This document shows, piece by piece, positions 10,452-23,000 of a stretch of 64,000 bases of DNA (the stretch's first letter is position 1; every line of letters begins with the position of its first letter). Both the position numbers and the translations under genes were made by a program. The notes beneath the pieces were generated by a model that was not told the origin of the DNA, did no database searches, and worked only from the letters and a program-made list of their open reading frames with translations. Source of the stretch: Pristionchus mayeri. Taxonomy: Eukaryota > Nematoda > Chromadorea > Rhabditida > Neodiplogasteridae. Location: the NCBI GenBank assembly GCA_036245805.1, contig BTRK01000002.1, forward strand, positions 25,165,067-25,229,066. The letters run 5' to 3'.

Positions 10452-11706
10452 ATTGGGGTGTCCGGAAAGTTCGTATAATGCTTCGGAAAAAAGTCAGTTC
10501 GCGATCAAATGCAGTGATTGCGCAATCTGTTTGTCAACAATGTATTGCATCATTCTGACGTTGAGTAGTGAGAGGATTTAATCAATCTCCTAGTTGCTAC
10601 ATTGATTCTTGTGATTTACTCCCATCTCTACCTCCGAGCAGTTTTACTTCATTACTACCGTCTTGGCCGATCCGTGAAGGAGGCCCACTCTGCCCTGGCC
10701 CAGTCGGAAGGAGCTGACGCCCCCTCCATACCCTTCTGCTATAAGTGGTTCTCCCGCTTCAAGAAAGGGGAGTTTGGTCTCGATGATCAACCCCGCTTTG
10801 GACGCCCTCCCTCCCTCGATCAGCCTCTCGTTCTCCGCACACTGAAGCGCAAGCCCATGGCCAATGTGCGTGAGTTGAAGAAGGATACTGGTACTACCAG
10901 ATCAACGGTGTCCGATATCCTCTATCGATCTGGGAAGAAGCCGAAACTCCCACAAGTGATTCCCCATGACCTCTCCCCCGAACAGCTGAAAAATCGCGTT
11001 CAAGTAGATCCAATCTTCGATGGGTCAATTCCATCGTAGATCCAATCTTCGATGGGTCAATTCCATCATCGCTACAGATGAGAAGTTGATCACGTACGAT
11101 AACCCTGTGAGGAGACTGCAATGGGTGGATGCAGATGAGAAGCCCACGCCCGTCCCGAAGAAGGAAGAGCACGGAAAGAAGGAACTCCTCTGCTTCTTCT
11201 TCTCAGTGCTCGGTCCCATCTACTGGGAGATCCTCGCCCCTGGCACCAGCATCAATGCCGACCTCTTCTCTGAACAACTGGAAGATGTTGCGATCAGAGT
11301 CCCTCCCAGACTCCTGAACCAGGGCAAAATTCTTCTTCTGATGGACAATGCTCGCCCACATCGAGCGAAGATGACCCAGAAGAAAATGGACGAGCTGAAG
11401 ATCGAGAGGATTCCCCATCCACCGTATTCCCCGGATCTCTCCCCATGCGACTACCACTGCTTCCGCTCTCTCTCTGACTTCTGCAAAGGAAAGAAGTTCA
11501 AGAATCGAGATGAAGTTGTGAGGGCTTTCGTGAACTGGGCGGTCTCGAAGAAACCCGCATTCTGGAAGAGAGGAATCGAGACCCTGCCCAATCGCTGGAG
11601 GGAGGTAGTGAGAAAGAAGGGGGCATACATTGGTCACTGAGAATTGTAAAGCATTGAATACAAAATAAAAACAAAAAATTATACCAACTTTCCGGACACC
11701 CCAATA
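10452..11706 (+). mobile_element. Mariner element with broken transposase
   Basis: Inverted ends read ttggggtgtccggaaagttcgt at the left and its near-complement at 11684-11706. The transposase gene fills the interior. The element lies immediately before the repeated 5' flank of RING copy 2. Confidence 0.85.
10602..11640 (+). pseudogene. Mariner transposase, frame broken
   Basis: The first part (10602-11039) encodes the N-terminal helix-turn-helix region, including GEFGLDDQPRFGRPP. The second part (from within 11020 to 11640) encodes the catalytic core: TDEK (first D), MDNARPH (second D) and PYSPDLSPCDYH (third D), the DD34D mariner pattern with the usual C-terminal RW and stop. The join is disrupted by an exact 32-bp tandem duplication (11004-11035 and 11036-11067). 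By my arithmetic, removing one copy alone does not put the halves in register, so a further small indel exists. All three catalytic Asp residues are present. Confidence 0.85.
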
Positions 11707-11960
11707 ATAGACGGTGTTTAGTTAGCTTAGTGTGATGAGTCACATCATTCTCTCATTCAATCCTTCTGATTTTTACTCGATCTAGTACCTTCTTTTTCTA
11801 CCTATCTCCCCTATCTTCCTCCCATTGAGACTATTCTAGCATATACGCGTTTTAAAATAATTATTTTTTACCATTCACTCATATTTGTGAATTCTATCCA
11901 GTGAGGCAGCATTACTATTCTTTCACATAGTCGCTCATCATATTTTCATTTTCTCCAGAA
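11707..11960 (+). repeat. 5' flank of RING copy 2
   Basis: This is homologous to 7430-7692 and 14750-14997. It is pyrimidine-rich, with the acceptor-like ttctccag two bases before the ATG. The upstream part of the repeated flank seen in copies 1 and 3 is absent and the mariner element is there instead. Confidence 0.6.
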
Positions 11961-13357
11961 ATGGCTCCAGTCCTCCGTCCTCGCGTAGCTTCTTCATCAG
12001 CTCCCTCTCGTCAGTCTACAGAAAGAGTTCAGAAGGAAGAAGCTCATGAGTGCACAATCTGCAAAAGGAAACAGGCCAAGGTACGATATTGTCTCTACGA
12101 TGGATGAAGTGGAGCACTGAATGGGCGTGGAAGGAGACATTGAATTACTCGAAACGTTTCAGCATATGGCTACAACCATCGATTGCTCACACGGCTTCCA
12201 TGGAACTTGCATCAAGAAATGGATCGAGACAAAGATGGTGGGTGGAATTGGAATATGAAACATGTGTATTGAAACTCGTATATCCCCTGGGCGTCCATAA
12301 GTTCTTATAAAAAGAAATATGAAGTGGAAGCACGCATAGGAAACAACAATAAATGATTTCAGAAGTCGAATGACACTCCCTCCTGCCCCAACTGCCGAGC
12401 CACGATCACTTTCACCGAGAGAAAGGGGAAGAAGAGCGAACTCACCCAGGTCAGAGAATTTCAGCAATTATTATAACTTCCACAAGTGAAAGATATTTCG
12501 ACCCGGGTTTTGTTGTCATCGTTCGGTGTTAAAATTGAGCAAAAAATACAACCCTCTTATTTTGTTTTCTTATAGTATTTCACGAGCGCTATCTTATAGT
12601 CTTATAGTATCGTGATGGGCGGTCGTCCCTGACCCCGCTCTTTTCCGACCTAGTTTGGGGAATCCTCTCCCGTCAGCTTGGGCAACCCGGAGAGTATCGC
12701 CTACTTGGTACACTTCAAGAGGAGGAGCACGGACGGATTCCCATCGTCTCGAGTGATCTACCGTCAAGAAAGCCCCGCTGTCTGCGTTGTGAGTTCCTAA
12801 CCGGCGCAAGTCAGGTGTTCGGCGGCAGGATGATCTACTTCGATGCTCAACGGAGATCTGTCACGATCGTCCCTACAGTTGACCAGAGAAGCCAAAGAAG
12901 ATCCCATCCCTTGACCTAACGACGCTCTGAGACCGAAGATCCCCATTCCCTCCACACTGAAGTCACCCTCCTGCAGGACCATTGTGCCTGACGTCAGGAT
13001 AAATATGAAGCCATTGATAGTATTTCATTATTTGATGGAGGGTCACATCTTGAGTCACATCTCATTTTTAGGACAAAAAATAGTGTTAAAATTGAGCAAA
13101 AAATAGCGAAAAGAATTTAAGCTTAAACACAGCAAGTTAAGGTGAGAAATACCGATCCGAGAGAGGAAGAGACTCCTTCGATTGTCTCCACTCTCACACC
13201 CATCCAATTGACTCTCGTCGCGTCGGGATTCAGGCGTCGAATTCCCGTGTTCCTCCCTCAAGGACAACTGCAGAGGATCCGGGCTTTCTATGGTGCCAAT
13301 CGTAATCAGGATAGTACCACTTCTCTTGTCTTTTCTCGCCAGAATTCGCAACCGTGA
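11961..13357 (+). CDS. RING-finger (RING-H2) protein, tandem copy 2
   Basis: Exons 11961-12080, 12163-12237, 12363-12449 and 13133-13357 have exactly the lengths of copy 1 and closed phases (168 aa). All eight zinc ligands are kept. The third intron is 683 bp against 135 bp in copy 1, because about 550 bp were inserted (see 12549-13082). Expression then depends on that intron still splicing. The role is as for copy 1, a probable E3 ligase. Confidence 0.8.
12549..13082. other. Insertion in intron 3 of RING copy 2, flanked by a repeated intron segment
   Basis: The intron words gtgttaaaattgagcaaaaa occur on both sides (near 12526-12548 and 13083-13106), so about 23 bp are duplicated around the insert. 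The insert is more GC-rich than its surroundings. On the plus strand, 12607-12918 is open for about 100 codons without an ATG. No domain was recognised in that frame. Its edges contain tagtatttca motifs also seen in the RING 5' flanks. Confidence 0.5.
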
Positions 13358-13556
13358 ATAGAATCCAAACATTTGACATTTTTTTGAGATATCATTTAGT
13401 TTTCATTCTTTGTATTCCATTTCTTCTCAATAATGATAAAGTTGTTATATGATAACAAATAAATACGAAGGAATCAGGCCGGAATGAGGGGATGACGTAA
13501 TATTATTCCTAAAGGATAAAGCTATTGGAACTGTCGATGTCGCAAATCACCTAGAT

Positions 13557-13809
13557 TTAAAGGAGGAGTAAATACAAACTCGCGCCCGGTTGGCATATGT
13601 TTCACCTAGGGACGCACTCTCTTCAAGTCGCGTGCTATCTCGCCCCCTTCCCTGAGCTTTCCCTGATCTGGCTCCCAGCCAACTAGCTATAACTCTGTTC
13701 GGAATGGAGATATCAATGTGAAAATTTCGGTGCTTCTTATCGTTGTGGAGCTCTAGGCAGTGCATATGATAGCTTCAAAAATTCAATTTTGAGTTTACTC
13801 CTCCTTTAA
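13557..13809. mobile_element. TTAA-flanked MITE (aaggaggagt family), copy 1
   Basis: The terminal inverted repeat aggaggagtaaa is flanked by TTAA at both ends. The body is colinear with 20498-20749. The 253-bp length and TTAA target suggest a Kolobok- or piggyBac-mobilised non-autonomous element. Confidence 0.8.
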
Positions 13810-14479
13810 GTTTAGTTGCAATATTAATTTCCAATGCACCTTGAAAATTTCAGTGAAGCTTAAAATCCTATTTTCGTAATATTTTTAGCGAACTCACCCA
13901 GGTCATTCACACTTGAACGGTTGGCATATGTTATATCGTTGTTTACGATCGATACTTTATTAATATTTTAATGTCTATTAAAATAAAATGCGCCAAAATT
14001 ACCCGAACTGATTTCAGCATTCCCAACCGATAGTCGCGAACGGTATTGTATCACAATAACGAGCATATATTGACAATGCGATTAGCATTCACATGGCTCA
14101 CAAGGAGAGGTCGCGCAATGTATATGGAGAACTCCATATACATTGCGCGACCTCTCCTTGTCAGTATGCTACGTCATTGAGAGGGTTCAAGACTATAGTA
14201 CTGGTCAAAAGTTTGCCATAAAATTTGAGATCGTCATAACTTCCGTAGGAAATGAGTTAAACATTAGTGGTTAAGAGCGATAGATAGTACAATCATGTGA
14301 GACCATGCCAAATTTTGGGATTCTTTTGGGATTTTGGGATGTGCATCCTTCAGCTATTTGGATCCTTCAGCTATAGGTCAGTGCAAAATGTCTCTTATCT
14401 CACCATCAGTCTGTACTCATATTTATATCCCCATACTTATGTATATGTCAATTTCATCAAACTTTTAACCTCTTCTCTC
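13810..14479. other. Non-coding stretch with a perfect 29-bp palindrome
   Basis: 14101-14129 and 14132-14160 are exact inverted copies separated by two bases. The rest is AT-rich with no gene recognised. Confidence 0.6.
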
Positions 14480-14997
14480 CATTGACCCTCTGGCAATGAG
14501 TCTCTCTAACGCAAAGGTCATTTTTCTCCTGACCCTAAACATATCATTGATATCCAACCGGTGCAGAGATCGGAAGCCCATTTATGACCTATACCAGAGT
14601 TGGAAGGCTGTATTCTAGTTGGAATGGCGGTTCTAAGCCTATGCATTCTTTCATTCACTCCCTCATTCCCTCTTCACTCTCCTCGAGCGCTTTCTTCCGC
14701 TATCCCTCTCTTCCTTATTTTGATACATTTTAGTATTTCATGATTTAATAGAATGTGTTTAGTTAGGTTAGTGTGATATGCGACATCATTCTCTCATTCA
14801 TTCCTTCTGATTTATACTTGATCTAGTTAGTACCTTCTTTTTCTGCCTATCTCCCCTATCTTCCTCCTATTTTAGCCTTAAATATACGTGTTTTAAAGTA
14901 ATTATTTTTTTACCATTCACTAATATCTAAGCAATGAATTCTATCCAGTTACTATTCGTTCACATTTGCGCTGATAATCTTCTAATTTTCTTCAGAA
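14480..14997 (+). repeat. 5' flank of RING copy 3
   Basis: This repeats the 7140-7692 flank, including gaccctaaacatatcattga and the pyrimidine-rich leader. The acceptor tttcttcag lies two bases before the ATG. Confidence 0.7.
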
Positions 14998-15846
14998 ATG
15001 GCTCCAGTCCCCCGTCCTCGCGTAGCTTCTTCATCAGCCCCCTCTCGCCAGCCTACAGCAAGAGTTCAGAAGGAAGAAGCTCATGAGTGCACTATCTGCA
15101 AAAGGAAACAGGCCAATGTACGATATCACCTCTACGATAGATGAAGTGGAGCACTGAATGGGCATGCAAGGAGACACTGGGTTATTCGAAGCGTTTCAGC
15201 ACATGGCTACAACCATCGATTGTTCACACGTCTTCCATGGAACTTGCATCAAGAAATGGATCGAGACAAAGATGGTGGGTGAAATTGGAATATGAAACAT
15301 GTATATTCAAACTCGTATATCCCTTGTGCGCTTATAAGTTCTAATTAAATGAAAGATGAAGTGGAAGCATGCAAAGGAAACAACAATAAATGATTTCAGA
15401 AGTCGAATGACACTCCCTCCTGCCCCAACTGCCGAGCCACGATCACTTTCACCGAGAGAAAGGAGAAGAAGAGCCAACTCCCCAAGGTCAGAGATTTTCA
15501 GCAATTATTATAACGTTCAAGTGTGAATGAGCCTATTTCGACCCAGGTTTTGTTGTCATCGTTCGGTGTTAAAATTGAGCAAATAAATACTAAAGCGAAA
15601 AGAATTGAAAGTTAGAAACAGCAAGTTAAGGAGAGAAATACCGATCCGAGAGAGGAAGAGACTCCTTCGATTGTCTCCACTCTCACTCCCATCCAATTGG
15701 CTCTCGTCGCTTCGGGATTCAGGCGTCGAATTCCAGTGTTCCTCCCTCAAGGACAACTGCAGAGGATCCGGGCTGTCTATGGTGCCAATCGTAATCAGGA
15801 TAGTACCACTCCGCTTGTCTTTTCTCGACAGAATTCTCGACCATGA
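14998..15846 (+). CDS. RING-finger (RING-H2) protein, tandem copy 3
   Basis: Exons 14998-15117, 15200-15274, 15400-15486 and 15622-15846 (168 aa). All ligands are present. Two differences stand out: the last codon of exon 1 is AAT instead of AAG, so the exon no longer ends in G before GTACG, and residue 51 in the H-x2-H segment is Val instead of Gly. Otherwise it matches copies 1 and 2, and it is probably a functional E3 ligase. Confidence 0.82.
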
Positions 15847-16366
15847 ACATCCATGAAGAAATATTTCATAATGTTTTGAGATCTCATTTAGTTTTCATTC
15901 TTTGTATTCAATTCCTTCTCAATAATGAAAAAGTTATTATATGATAACAGATAAATACGAAGGAATCATGCCGGGTGAGGGGACAACGTAATATAATCCC
16001 TAAAGGATAAAGCTGTTGGAACTGTTTAAGATATCGCCAACCTTGGTTGACCCTGATCTTTAGTTTTCCAATCGCGTGCATCTTTATCATCGTACTATTG
16101 CAGTAGAGAGAATTTCACTCGCTGGCAATCGTTCACAAATTTCTATTTTTGTTTTCGCATAATATTTACCAGCCATATTTCAAACTATTTGTTGTGCCGT
16201 TCCCATGCACAGATCGACATGAAAAAGTGCTAACATTCAGTGTCATGTGATGAAATATACGTGTTCTTTATGGAAATAATGACCAATGGACATGCTGTCA
16301 TTATCTCACATTCGAAGGACGCATTTATTAACCCCCCAGACATGCATCACAAAAAGCATCATTTTA
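15847..16366. other. 3' flank of RING copy 3 and spacer
   Basis: The first 130 bp match the 3' flanks of copies 1 and 2, including the ttctcaataatga stretch. The remainder is AT-rich with nothing recognised. Confidence 0.5.
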
Positions 16367-17616
16367 TTAGGTTGAACAGAAAGTCTTTATAAACTTTTTA
16401 TTTCCCTTCTTCTGACAATAAAGCGCAAGAGCGAAATCAAACGTATGCACCATTGTTATCTACGACAAATCTCCAACGTTCAGGCAACTTATGGATTCCC
16501 TCCTTATAGAACCCATCTCGGCGCGAATCAAAATATTGCTTGAGTGCGGCCTCGATCGCCCTACGGGAAGTAAAGGATCTCTGATCGAGATGACGGGTCA
16601 GATCCGAGAACAACCAATAATACGAAGGGGCCAAGTCAGGAGAATAAGGTGTATGAGGGAGAACCATCCAGCCATATTTGGACAGCTCCTGCTTGACCTG
16701 CCGTGGAACATGGGGTCGGGCGTTATCGTGTTGATAGTACACTTTCTTGCCGTTCAGGGCAGATTGTGCGAATTTCTTCTTGAGATTCCGTAGTTGTTTA
16801 GTGTAGACATATCCGGTAATTATCCGCTTCTCGGGTAGGAGCTCCCAGTAAATCGGGCCATCCACTCCCCACCAGGCAGAGAGCAAGATTTTCATAGGGT
16901 GAAGGTCATGCTTTGCGACGTCCTGTGGGGTCTCATTGGCATTTACCCACTGTGCCCTCCTATGGTGATTCTCAAAGCAGACCCACTTCTCGACCCATGT
17001 TATGAGACGGTCCAACCATCGATCTCCAGCGTGAAGAGTGAGTAGAGAAAGGGAATCGTCGACACGGTGGTCAAACTGGTCTTGGGTCAATTTGTGTTGT
17101 ATGAAACGGCCTAGCTTCTTCTTCTTGCCAATGGAGACCAATCATTTTACGATGGTGCTTTGCGATACCCCAAGTGTGGCTGCCATGTCGCGGGTATTTG
17201 GAAAGGATCCAATTCCACTACGATCCGTAGCGCATCCAAATCCAGCTCGGGTGGCCTCCCAGACCGGTCATGATCATCCATGGAAAAGTCCCTTCTCGAA
17301 GAGTTGGTACCAATTGCGCATGGCCTGGTAGTGAGTGGCATATGAATCGTACACTTCAGCCAACTGACGTTCCTATTCCTTCATTGTAGTGTGAGAGAGG
17401 AATACGAATAACAGAACGTTGCGGATGTGCAAGGCCGTGGGAACAAACATCGTGGTCTTACTAGTGGCAGAATGAAAGGCGTGGAATGGGGAGTTGTTGA
17501 CCGCATAGTCCCTTTGTCATGTGTTATTCACTAGAGGCGAGGGAACACCAAAGGTCTCGTGCACTGAGCAGTGATCTAGCAAAACAATTTATAAAGACTT
17601 TCTGCTCAACCTAATA
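16367..17616 (-). mobile_element. Mariner element, inactive
   Basis: Inverted ends ttaggttgaacagaaagtct and its complement lie at 16368 and about 17615 with TA at the borders. The length is 1.25 kb. A degenerate transposase gene is on the minus strand. Confidence 0.85.
16437..17341 (-). pseudogene. Mariner transposase pseudogene
   Basis: The main frame (16437-17141) carries QHDNARPH (second catalytic Asp), PYSPDLAPSYYW and a terminal PERWRFVVDNNGAYV. The first catalytic position reads TWVEKW and the third SYY, so two of the three Asp residues are replaced. The N-terminal part (17147-17341) with SGRPPELDLDALRIV is in another frame, and further frames are needed to bridge the gap. It is clearly dead. 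Confidence 0.85.
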
Positions 17617-17732
17617 CATTATATTTTGCCCCTCTCCTTATTAAATCCACTCCATGATATTTATGCTAGTTGCCTACAAAGTTCCTCCATGATTAGCTTT
17701 GAATATTGTACATGGAGACTATTTTTAGATAG

Positions 17733-19076
17733 ATGACTATATCACTTCTGGACCTCCCGAGAGATGTTTGGGATGATATTTTTCCGAAGTTAGACATTAA
17801 AATGAAGATGAGTTTGAGAAGGGTGAGCTATAGTCACAGTGACTTTTATCAGATCTGTCTTTCAGGTCAGCAAAGTCGTAAAACAACTTGCTGACTTTGC
17901 AATACTGAAAACGAAAGAAAAGGTTGACTGCTATCGTTTCTCAATAATTGGTGAGGTTTGTTATCAACAAATTTCATATATTGAATAATTAAATATTTTA
18001 GAATAATCCCCCTTTTTCTTTATTCACTATCTCACTTTCATTCAAAGGAATTGAAAACCGTTTCCTGTCAAAGGTTTGCCTTATATCGGCAATTAATTAC
18101 CTACAAGTTCCTGGACTCATCGAGGGAGAGGTACTGCCTTTTATTGTCAATAGCCATTTTATTCCTCTAAATGCTGACTTCTATATAATCCGGACGAAAA
18201 TGCCTGCGATAAGATTCTTTGTTTAGAAAGTTGTCATCAAACTGAACTCTGCTGCGGTTGCCCCATTCATCGATCAGTTATCTCCTCTGATTGGTGGAAT
18301 AAACTGCAAATCACTCGAGATCTACCCTCCGGCTACCAATACTTTCAAGCTAGTTTCCGAGCACGTCGAGGGAACTTGTGTTTACTGTGGACGATAGCTC
18401 ATGCTCAAGGTGTGTTGCTTGGAAAACACAAGTTAAAATAAAGATCATTGCAGAAATTATATTGTGTCACTTATCTATCATTTCCAACCGAAGACTATTC
18501 GTGTGATAATTGATGGATTTGTTTCTGGTGGGCGTTCATTTATGCAATTCACCACCTTGTGTTTTTCAGCTTCTTTCCTCGTTGAGGTGGCTGGAAAAGT
18601 GGATGAAATCTCAATTTCCGCAGCACAAAATTACTGGCTCTTTGATTCTCGTTGCATAACTGGCACATCTGGAGACAGTGAGGAACGACTACGCAAGAAG
18701 TTCGAATTCGACCTGATAATTCTTTCTCGTGACATTATCAAAAGTCGCTGTTCCCATCTCGATTTGACTGAGGCAGTTGGTGATTTTTCTTTGACCAACG
18801 CTGGATGTCTAGCGCATGTAAGTGATGCTGCACAAAAATAATATCGATTTAAAAAATACAAATAAATTCTTGGCATAAATTTATCTTTAAACATAATTTC
18901 AGGAATTATCCAACGTATTACGTAACAAAGTATGCTACATCGCTGCAAGAACGACTGAGAAGAAGTGTATTGAGAAGAATGTGCAAGGCTACGCTGTGAA
19001 GATTGGGAGAAATACGAATTCTCCCGGAAAGAATCGCGTTGAAATCAGATACACTATAAAGAGGCTGAACATCTAA
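17733..19076 (+). CDS. F-box gene, second copy
   Basis: The first exon (17733-17822) encodes an N-terminal F-box, LLDLPRDVWDDIFPKLD, and continues at 17866-17950 with VSKVVKQLADFAILK. The 3' exons are clear: one starting about 18456 encodes PKTIRVIIDGFVS, the next ends at 18820, and the last (about 18902-19076) ends NRVEIRYTIKRLNI. The middle exons (17951-18455) contain coding-looking segments such as IDQLSPLIGGINCKSLEIYP, but I could not close every phase; the acceptor at 18001 leads into a stop in the expected phase. The role is a likely SCF substrate adaptor. It may be intact with a missed exon, or lightly damaged. Confidence 0.6.
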
Positions 19077-20049
19077 TTGAATCAATATTTCTTATTATGT
19101 TTGAATGTGTCTCATTAAGATCTGAATTCATGAATGTAATAGTCCAGATCTGCTGTTCTTGAAATAGAGCGGGCAATGCATATGATGATCGCGTCACAGA
19201 ACTCGTAACAGTCGATAAAATCGAGTCGTCCGTCACAGTGTCCGAGTGAAAATCTCGACTTCGAATTCTCGAGCGTAATCGATTCCCTCCATGATATTGA
19301 CTGCATAAGGCGCTTAGTCCAGCAGTAGTCTCACGGAGAAGATGGAAATATCCCTGACCGCCAAACCGGTTCCCTCACCCCTTTTCCTTCTCTCACTCCT
19401 TCCTGATCTTCAGCCTTATTACCGAACTTCTCTGAAACGACAACAATTCATGCAGGATCATTCCTTCCCAGCACATCTCTCACTCTCCCCCTCCCTCCCC
19501 TCTCTACTCTCAACCTACTCCTCTTTTGATCATTTACTCTCTTTCCATTCTCGATCTCTCAACCCGCATGATCTCCTTCCCTTTCTTCTCCTCTCTTCTC
19601 TCTTTCTCCTAACGCGCAACGTGACTGCCCCCTGTTCAAAATTTCCCACACACTCATTGTTCATCTCTCTATTCTATCCTATTGCTTGAAAGTTTCAAAT
19701 TTCGAATGTTCCCACGATCAATTGTGTCTGCATATGCTAGGTTATCACTGCAATCAAACGCGAGCTTGTTTTCCTGACATTCTCCATGTTTGAGCAGTGT
19801 GACTATCCACTTCTCACTTTCCCCGTGCGAACTCTCCCTGTCTCCGCCACTTTTGCCTCTTCCCCTGCATTTGTGCAACCATTTTCAGGGAAAGTCGCGA
19901 TCTCCGATTTGAAATCGTTATCAGGGCTGATCTTGTTATCATTCGCGTCTCGCGGCATTCGCTAATTTCCGCGAGTGTGATGAAATTGTTGTTTTGTCCT
20001 TCCGTTCCCTTCCTTCTACTCGTGTTCCATTCTAGAAGAGTGAGCAGTG
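19077..20049. promoter_or_regulatory. Intergenic region upstream of the GDSL-lipase-like gene
   Basis: It contains a long pyrimidine-rich stretch (19380-19680, mostly C and T) that reads as an open frame but shows low complexity and no domain. No RNA gene was recognised. The promoter of the gene at 20050 must lie here, but no clear TATA box was seen. Confidence 0.4.
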
Positions 20050-23000
20050 ATGGGAACTCGTCTTCTCCTCTTGCTATTCCTAGTTGCATCTATTGTGAGT
20101 GACTCTATTTCTGACTGATCTTTCTATCTAAGGCAGTGGAGGATGATATCACGAATTAGTAACCATGTGCGCTGGTGTACGAAATTAGAGATCTAGAGAT
20201 TGCATTTAGAAAAAGGTTCTTGAACCGACTTTTAATGAGATAATTAGATTAGAGAGATAGATAGTAATTCTAGCTCCGTTCTTGGAACGAAATTGTTCGC
20301 CAATGCGAAGCATAACTCGGCCAATTCTTACCGATACTTCCCAGCAATTGGGCGATCGTCTCTCCCTTTGACGAAAATGACTACGTCTCAGGGATGATTG
20401 AATCGATAAAGTGCGATTACAGTATGCTCGACGACGCACGACGACACCGAAAGTCGAGGAATACGATGATTATGACGAGGAAGACGAGTAGGCTTTCTTA
20501 AAGGAGGAGTAAAGTCAAACGCGCTCCCGGTTGAAATATGTTTCAAATAGAGGTGAACTCTCTTCAAGTCGCGTGCTCTTTCGCTCGTTCCCTGAGCTTA
20601 CCCTGATTTGGCTCCCAGCCAACTACCGATATCTCTGTTCGGAATAGAGATATCAAAATGAAAATTTCGGAGCTTCTTATCGTTGGGGAGATCTAGGCCG
20701 TGCATATGAAAGCTTCAGCAATTGAATCTTGACTTTGCTCCTCCTTTAATATTTTCATGGTGAAGAACCTTTTGAAATATAAAATGTTCAGCCTTGGAGA
20801 TGTGAACTCGGATCAGCACCATATCGGACAGAATTTCCAACATGCAGGCATCACTTCTGTATTCCATGTAAGTTCATCGCCCATCGATAGTCTTCGAAAT
20901 TCTCTCCAATTTGGTCTTTCTCCTTTAACTGATTGTTTTCGAGAGATGCTTTTCTCATTTATGATCTAGACGTCTGTTGACAAGGGAAATCTCCAAGCTT
21001 TATCTCTCAATAAAAACGCTGATAAAGCGCAGTGATTGACGTAGGAGATTGACGTTTTGATTTTCCAGGGATGGCTTGTAAATAACATTCACAGATCATT
21101 GAGCTTATGATTTTAGACCACCGTAAATGAATACGGTGTACATTGAACCAAACCATATGTCAGGACAAGAAGTCGTTCCTGTGTCCCCTTGTGAAGCCAG
21201 CTCTGCACACGGGGACTTCCCTGGCTGATCTCTCCCCTGAAGACATCGACATCGTCGCCGCTCTCGGAGACTCACTCGCTGTGAGTGAATCTATATAGAC
21301 AATGGGAATCACCCCTGTTGCGTACTCTAAACTACCGGTCAAGGAAATGTATTGAAAAGATGCTCACTAAAAATTTTAAAAAAAATTAAAGGTGCACCTA
21401 CGTCAAGGGATTTTACAGTCCTCAGAAGACGAAATCATTCATTCGATTGAAACGGTAGTCTTGCAGTCCGGTCGTGGTCTCTGGGCGCCGTCGGCAGTTG
21501 ACTTCAGAGGCGCAGCTTTTCCAATTGGCGGGGATGCGAATATCGACGGACTCGTGACCATTCCCAGTCAGTACCCAGATACTTTGCGAGCGGAGAAAAA
21601 ATCGGAACCTCAAACGATATTTCAACTAGAATATCCTTGGCTAAATTCCAATTCGTTGGCATCTTGTTAGCCGAAAAGTATTAAATTTGCAACTTGTTTA
21701 CAACTTGTATTTCATTATGTAGATCTGCTGCTGGAGTTCAACGAGGATCTCGAGGGAGTCTCGCACGGAATGGGATCACGGTGAGTGTAGAAAATCGAAT
21801 CCAAAATTCGACGGTTGTTCCATCATACTCTGCTTTCCTCTAGTGATCGCTTGCCTGATCACCAGTTCAACGTGGCCATCTCGGGTGCGAGGACGAAGGA
21901 CATGCCAGAACAGGTGAGTGGCCTTGTCCTCTGAATCGAAGAACCGTCTTGATCATTGTTTGGTCATCTTTCGAGCAACATTTTTTGCCTTCGACTTTGC
22001 CCTGAATCCTCCGTCATTCAGGCCGATGAATTGGTCCGTCGGGTGAAGCTGCACGCTCACGAACTGCAGGACAAATGGTTGATGGCGACGATGGCCATCG
22101 GGTCGGAGGAGGTCAGAACGGGCATTCGCGTTCTCTATGATAACTAAACTTTTTCATAAAAATATGTAAAAATTTCGTTTTAGTGTAAGGCTTTTTGTTG
22201 CAACATCTGACCCTCTCATTCTAGATGTGCGATACGTGTGCGGAGCCTGACGTCCGCTCACTGCGAATTGCCCTTGCGAAGCTACGGACGGGAATACCGA
22301 AGGTTTCTTATTGAAAATATCGTGTGGTACTAGTCAAACTCGTACCATTCTCTCCACAGGATACGAGTTGCTATCAGTAATCTCTCCTCCATTGGCAGGT
22401 GTTCGTCATTCTTCTCGGTCCAGTGCACGTCGCCTCTTCGTACTCCCAGAATGTGAACTTGATGAAGTGAGCCTTTCGAGATTTTCTGACGTTATATTTG
22501 GAATGTACTGCTCTATTACCACTCTGATAAGATACGGGAGTTTGAAAATGACCATAATAATTTTCATTATGTTGTTGACTCTCTTGACTCGGTTTTACCT
22601 ACATAATTCATTTACTGCAGAATGCTTTATTCGTTATACAAAACTGTAAACTGCAGGAAGAGATGCACCTGTCTAGAGGGTCTTTCAAAGGGTCAGTACT
22701 CCTCCCTCTTGAGGAAATGGGCCAACATATACTACGATGTGCAGGTTGGTATATTTTCTGATTGTTCGGCACTCACTTCTTATTATTCCACTTCCTTGTG
22801 ATTCCTTAGAGAGTAACAGCAGAGTTTGTGCAGATGGAGTTCAACTCCTTCAATTACACGACCTTCGGAGTGCTGGCCATTCCCCAGTTGCCCATCCACT
22901 CTCGCGATCCCCTCGCACTCTTCACTGAAGGAGAACCACAGCTGAATCGGTCAGAGCCGGAGATTCACGAACCGGCATTTGTGAAATCCGGAGAATACTT

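Noticed and set aside
11203..11637. Minus-strand 144-aa frame
   Set aside because: Antisense shadow of the mariner transposase.
19342..19689. 115-aa open frame
   Set aside because: Pyrimidine-rich low-complexity sequence, Ser/Leu/Pro-rich, with no intron or domain support.
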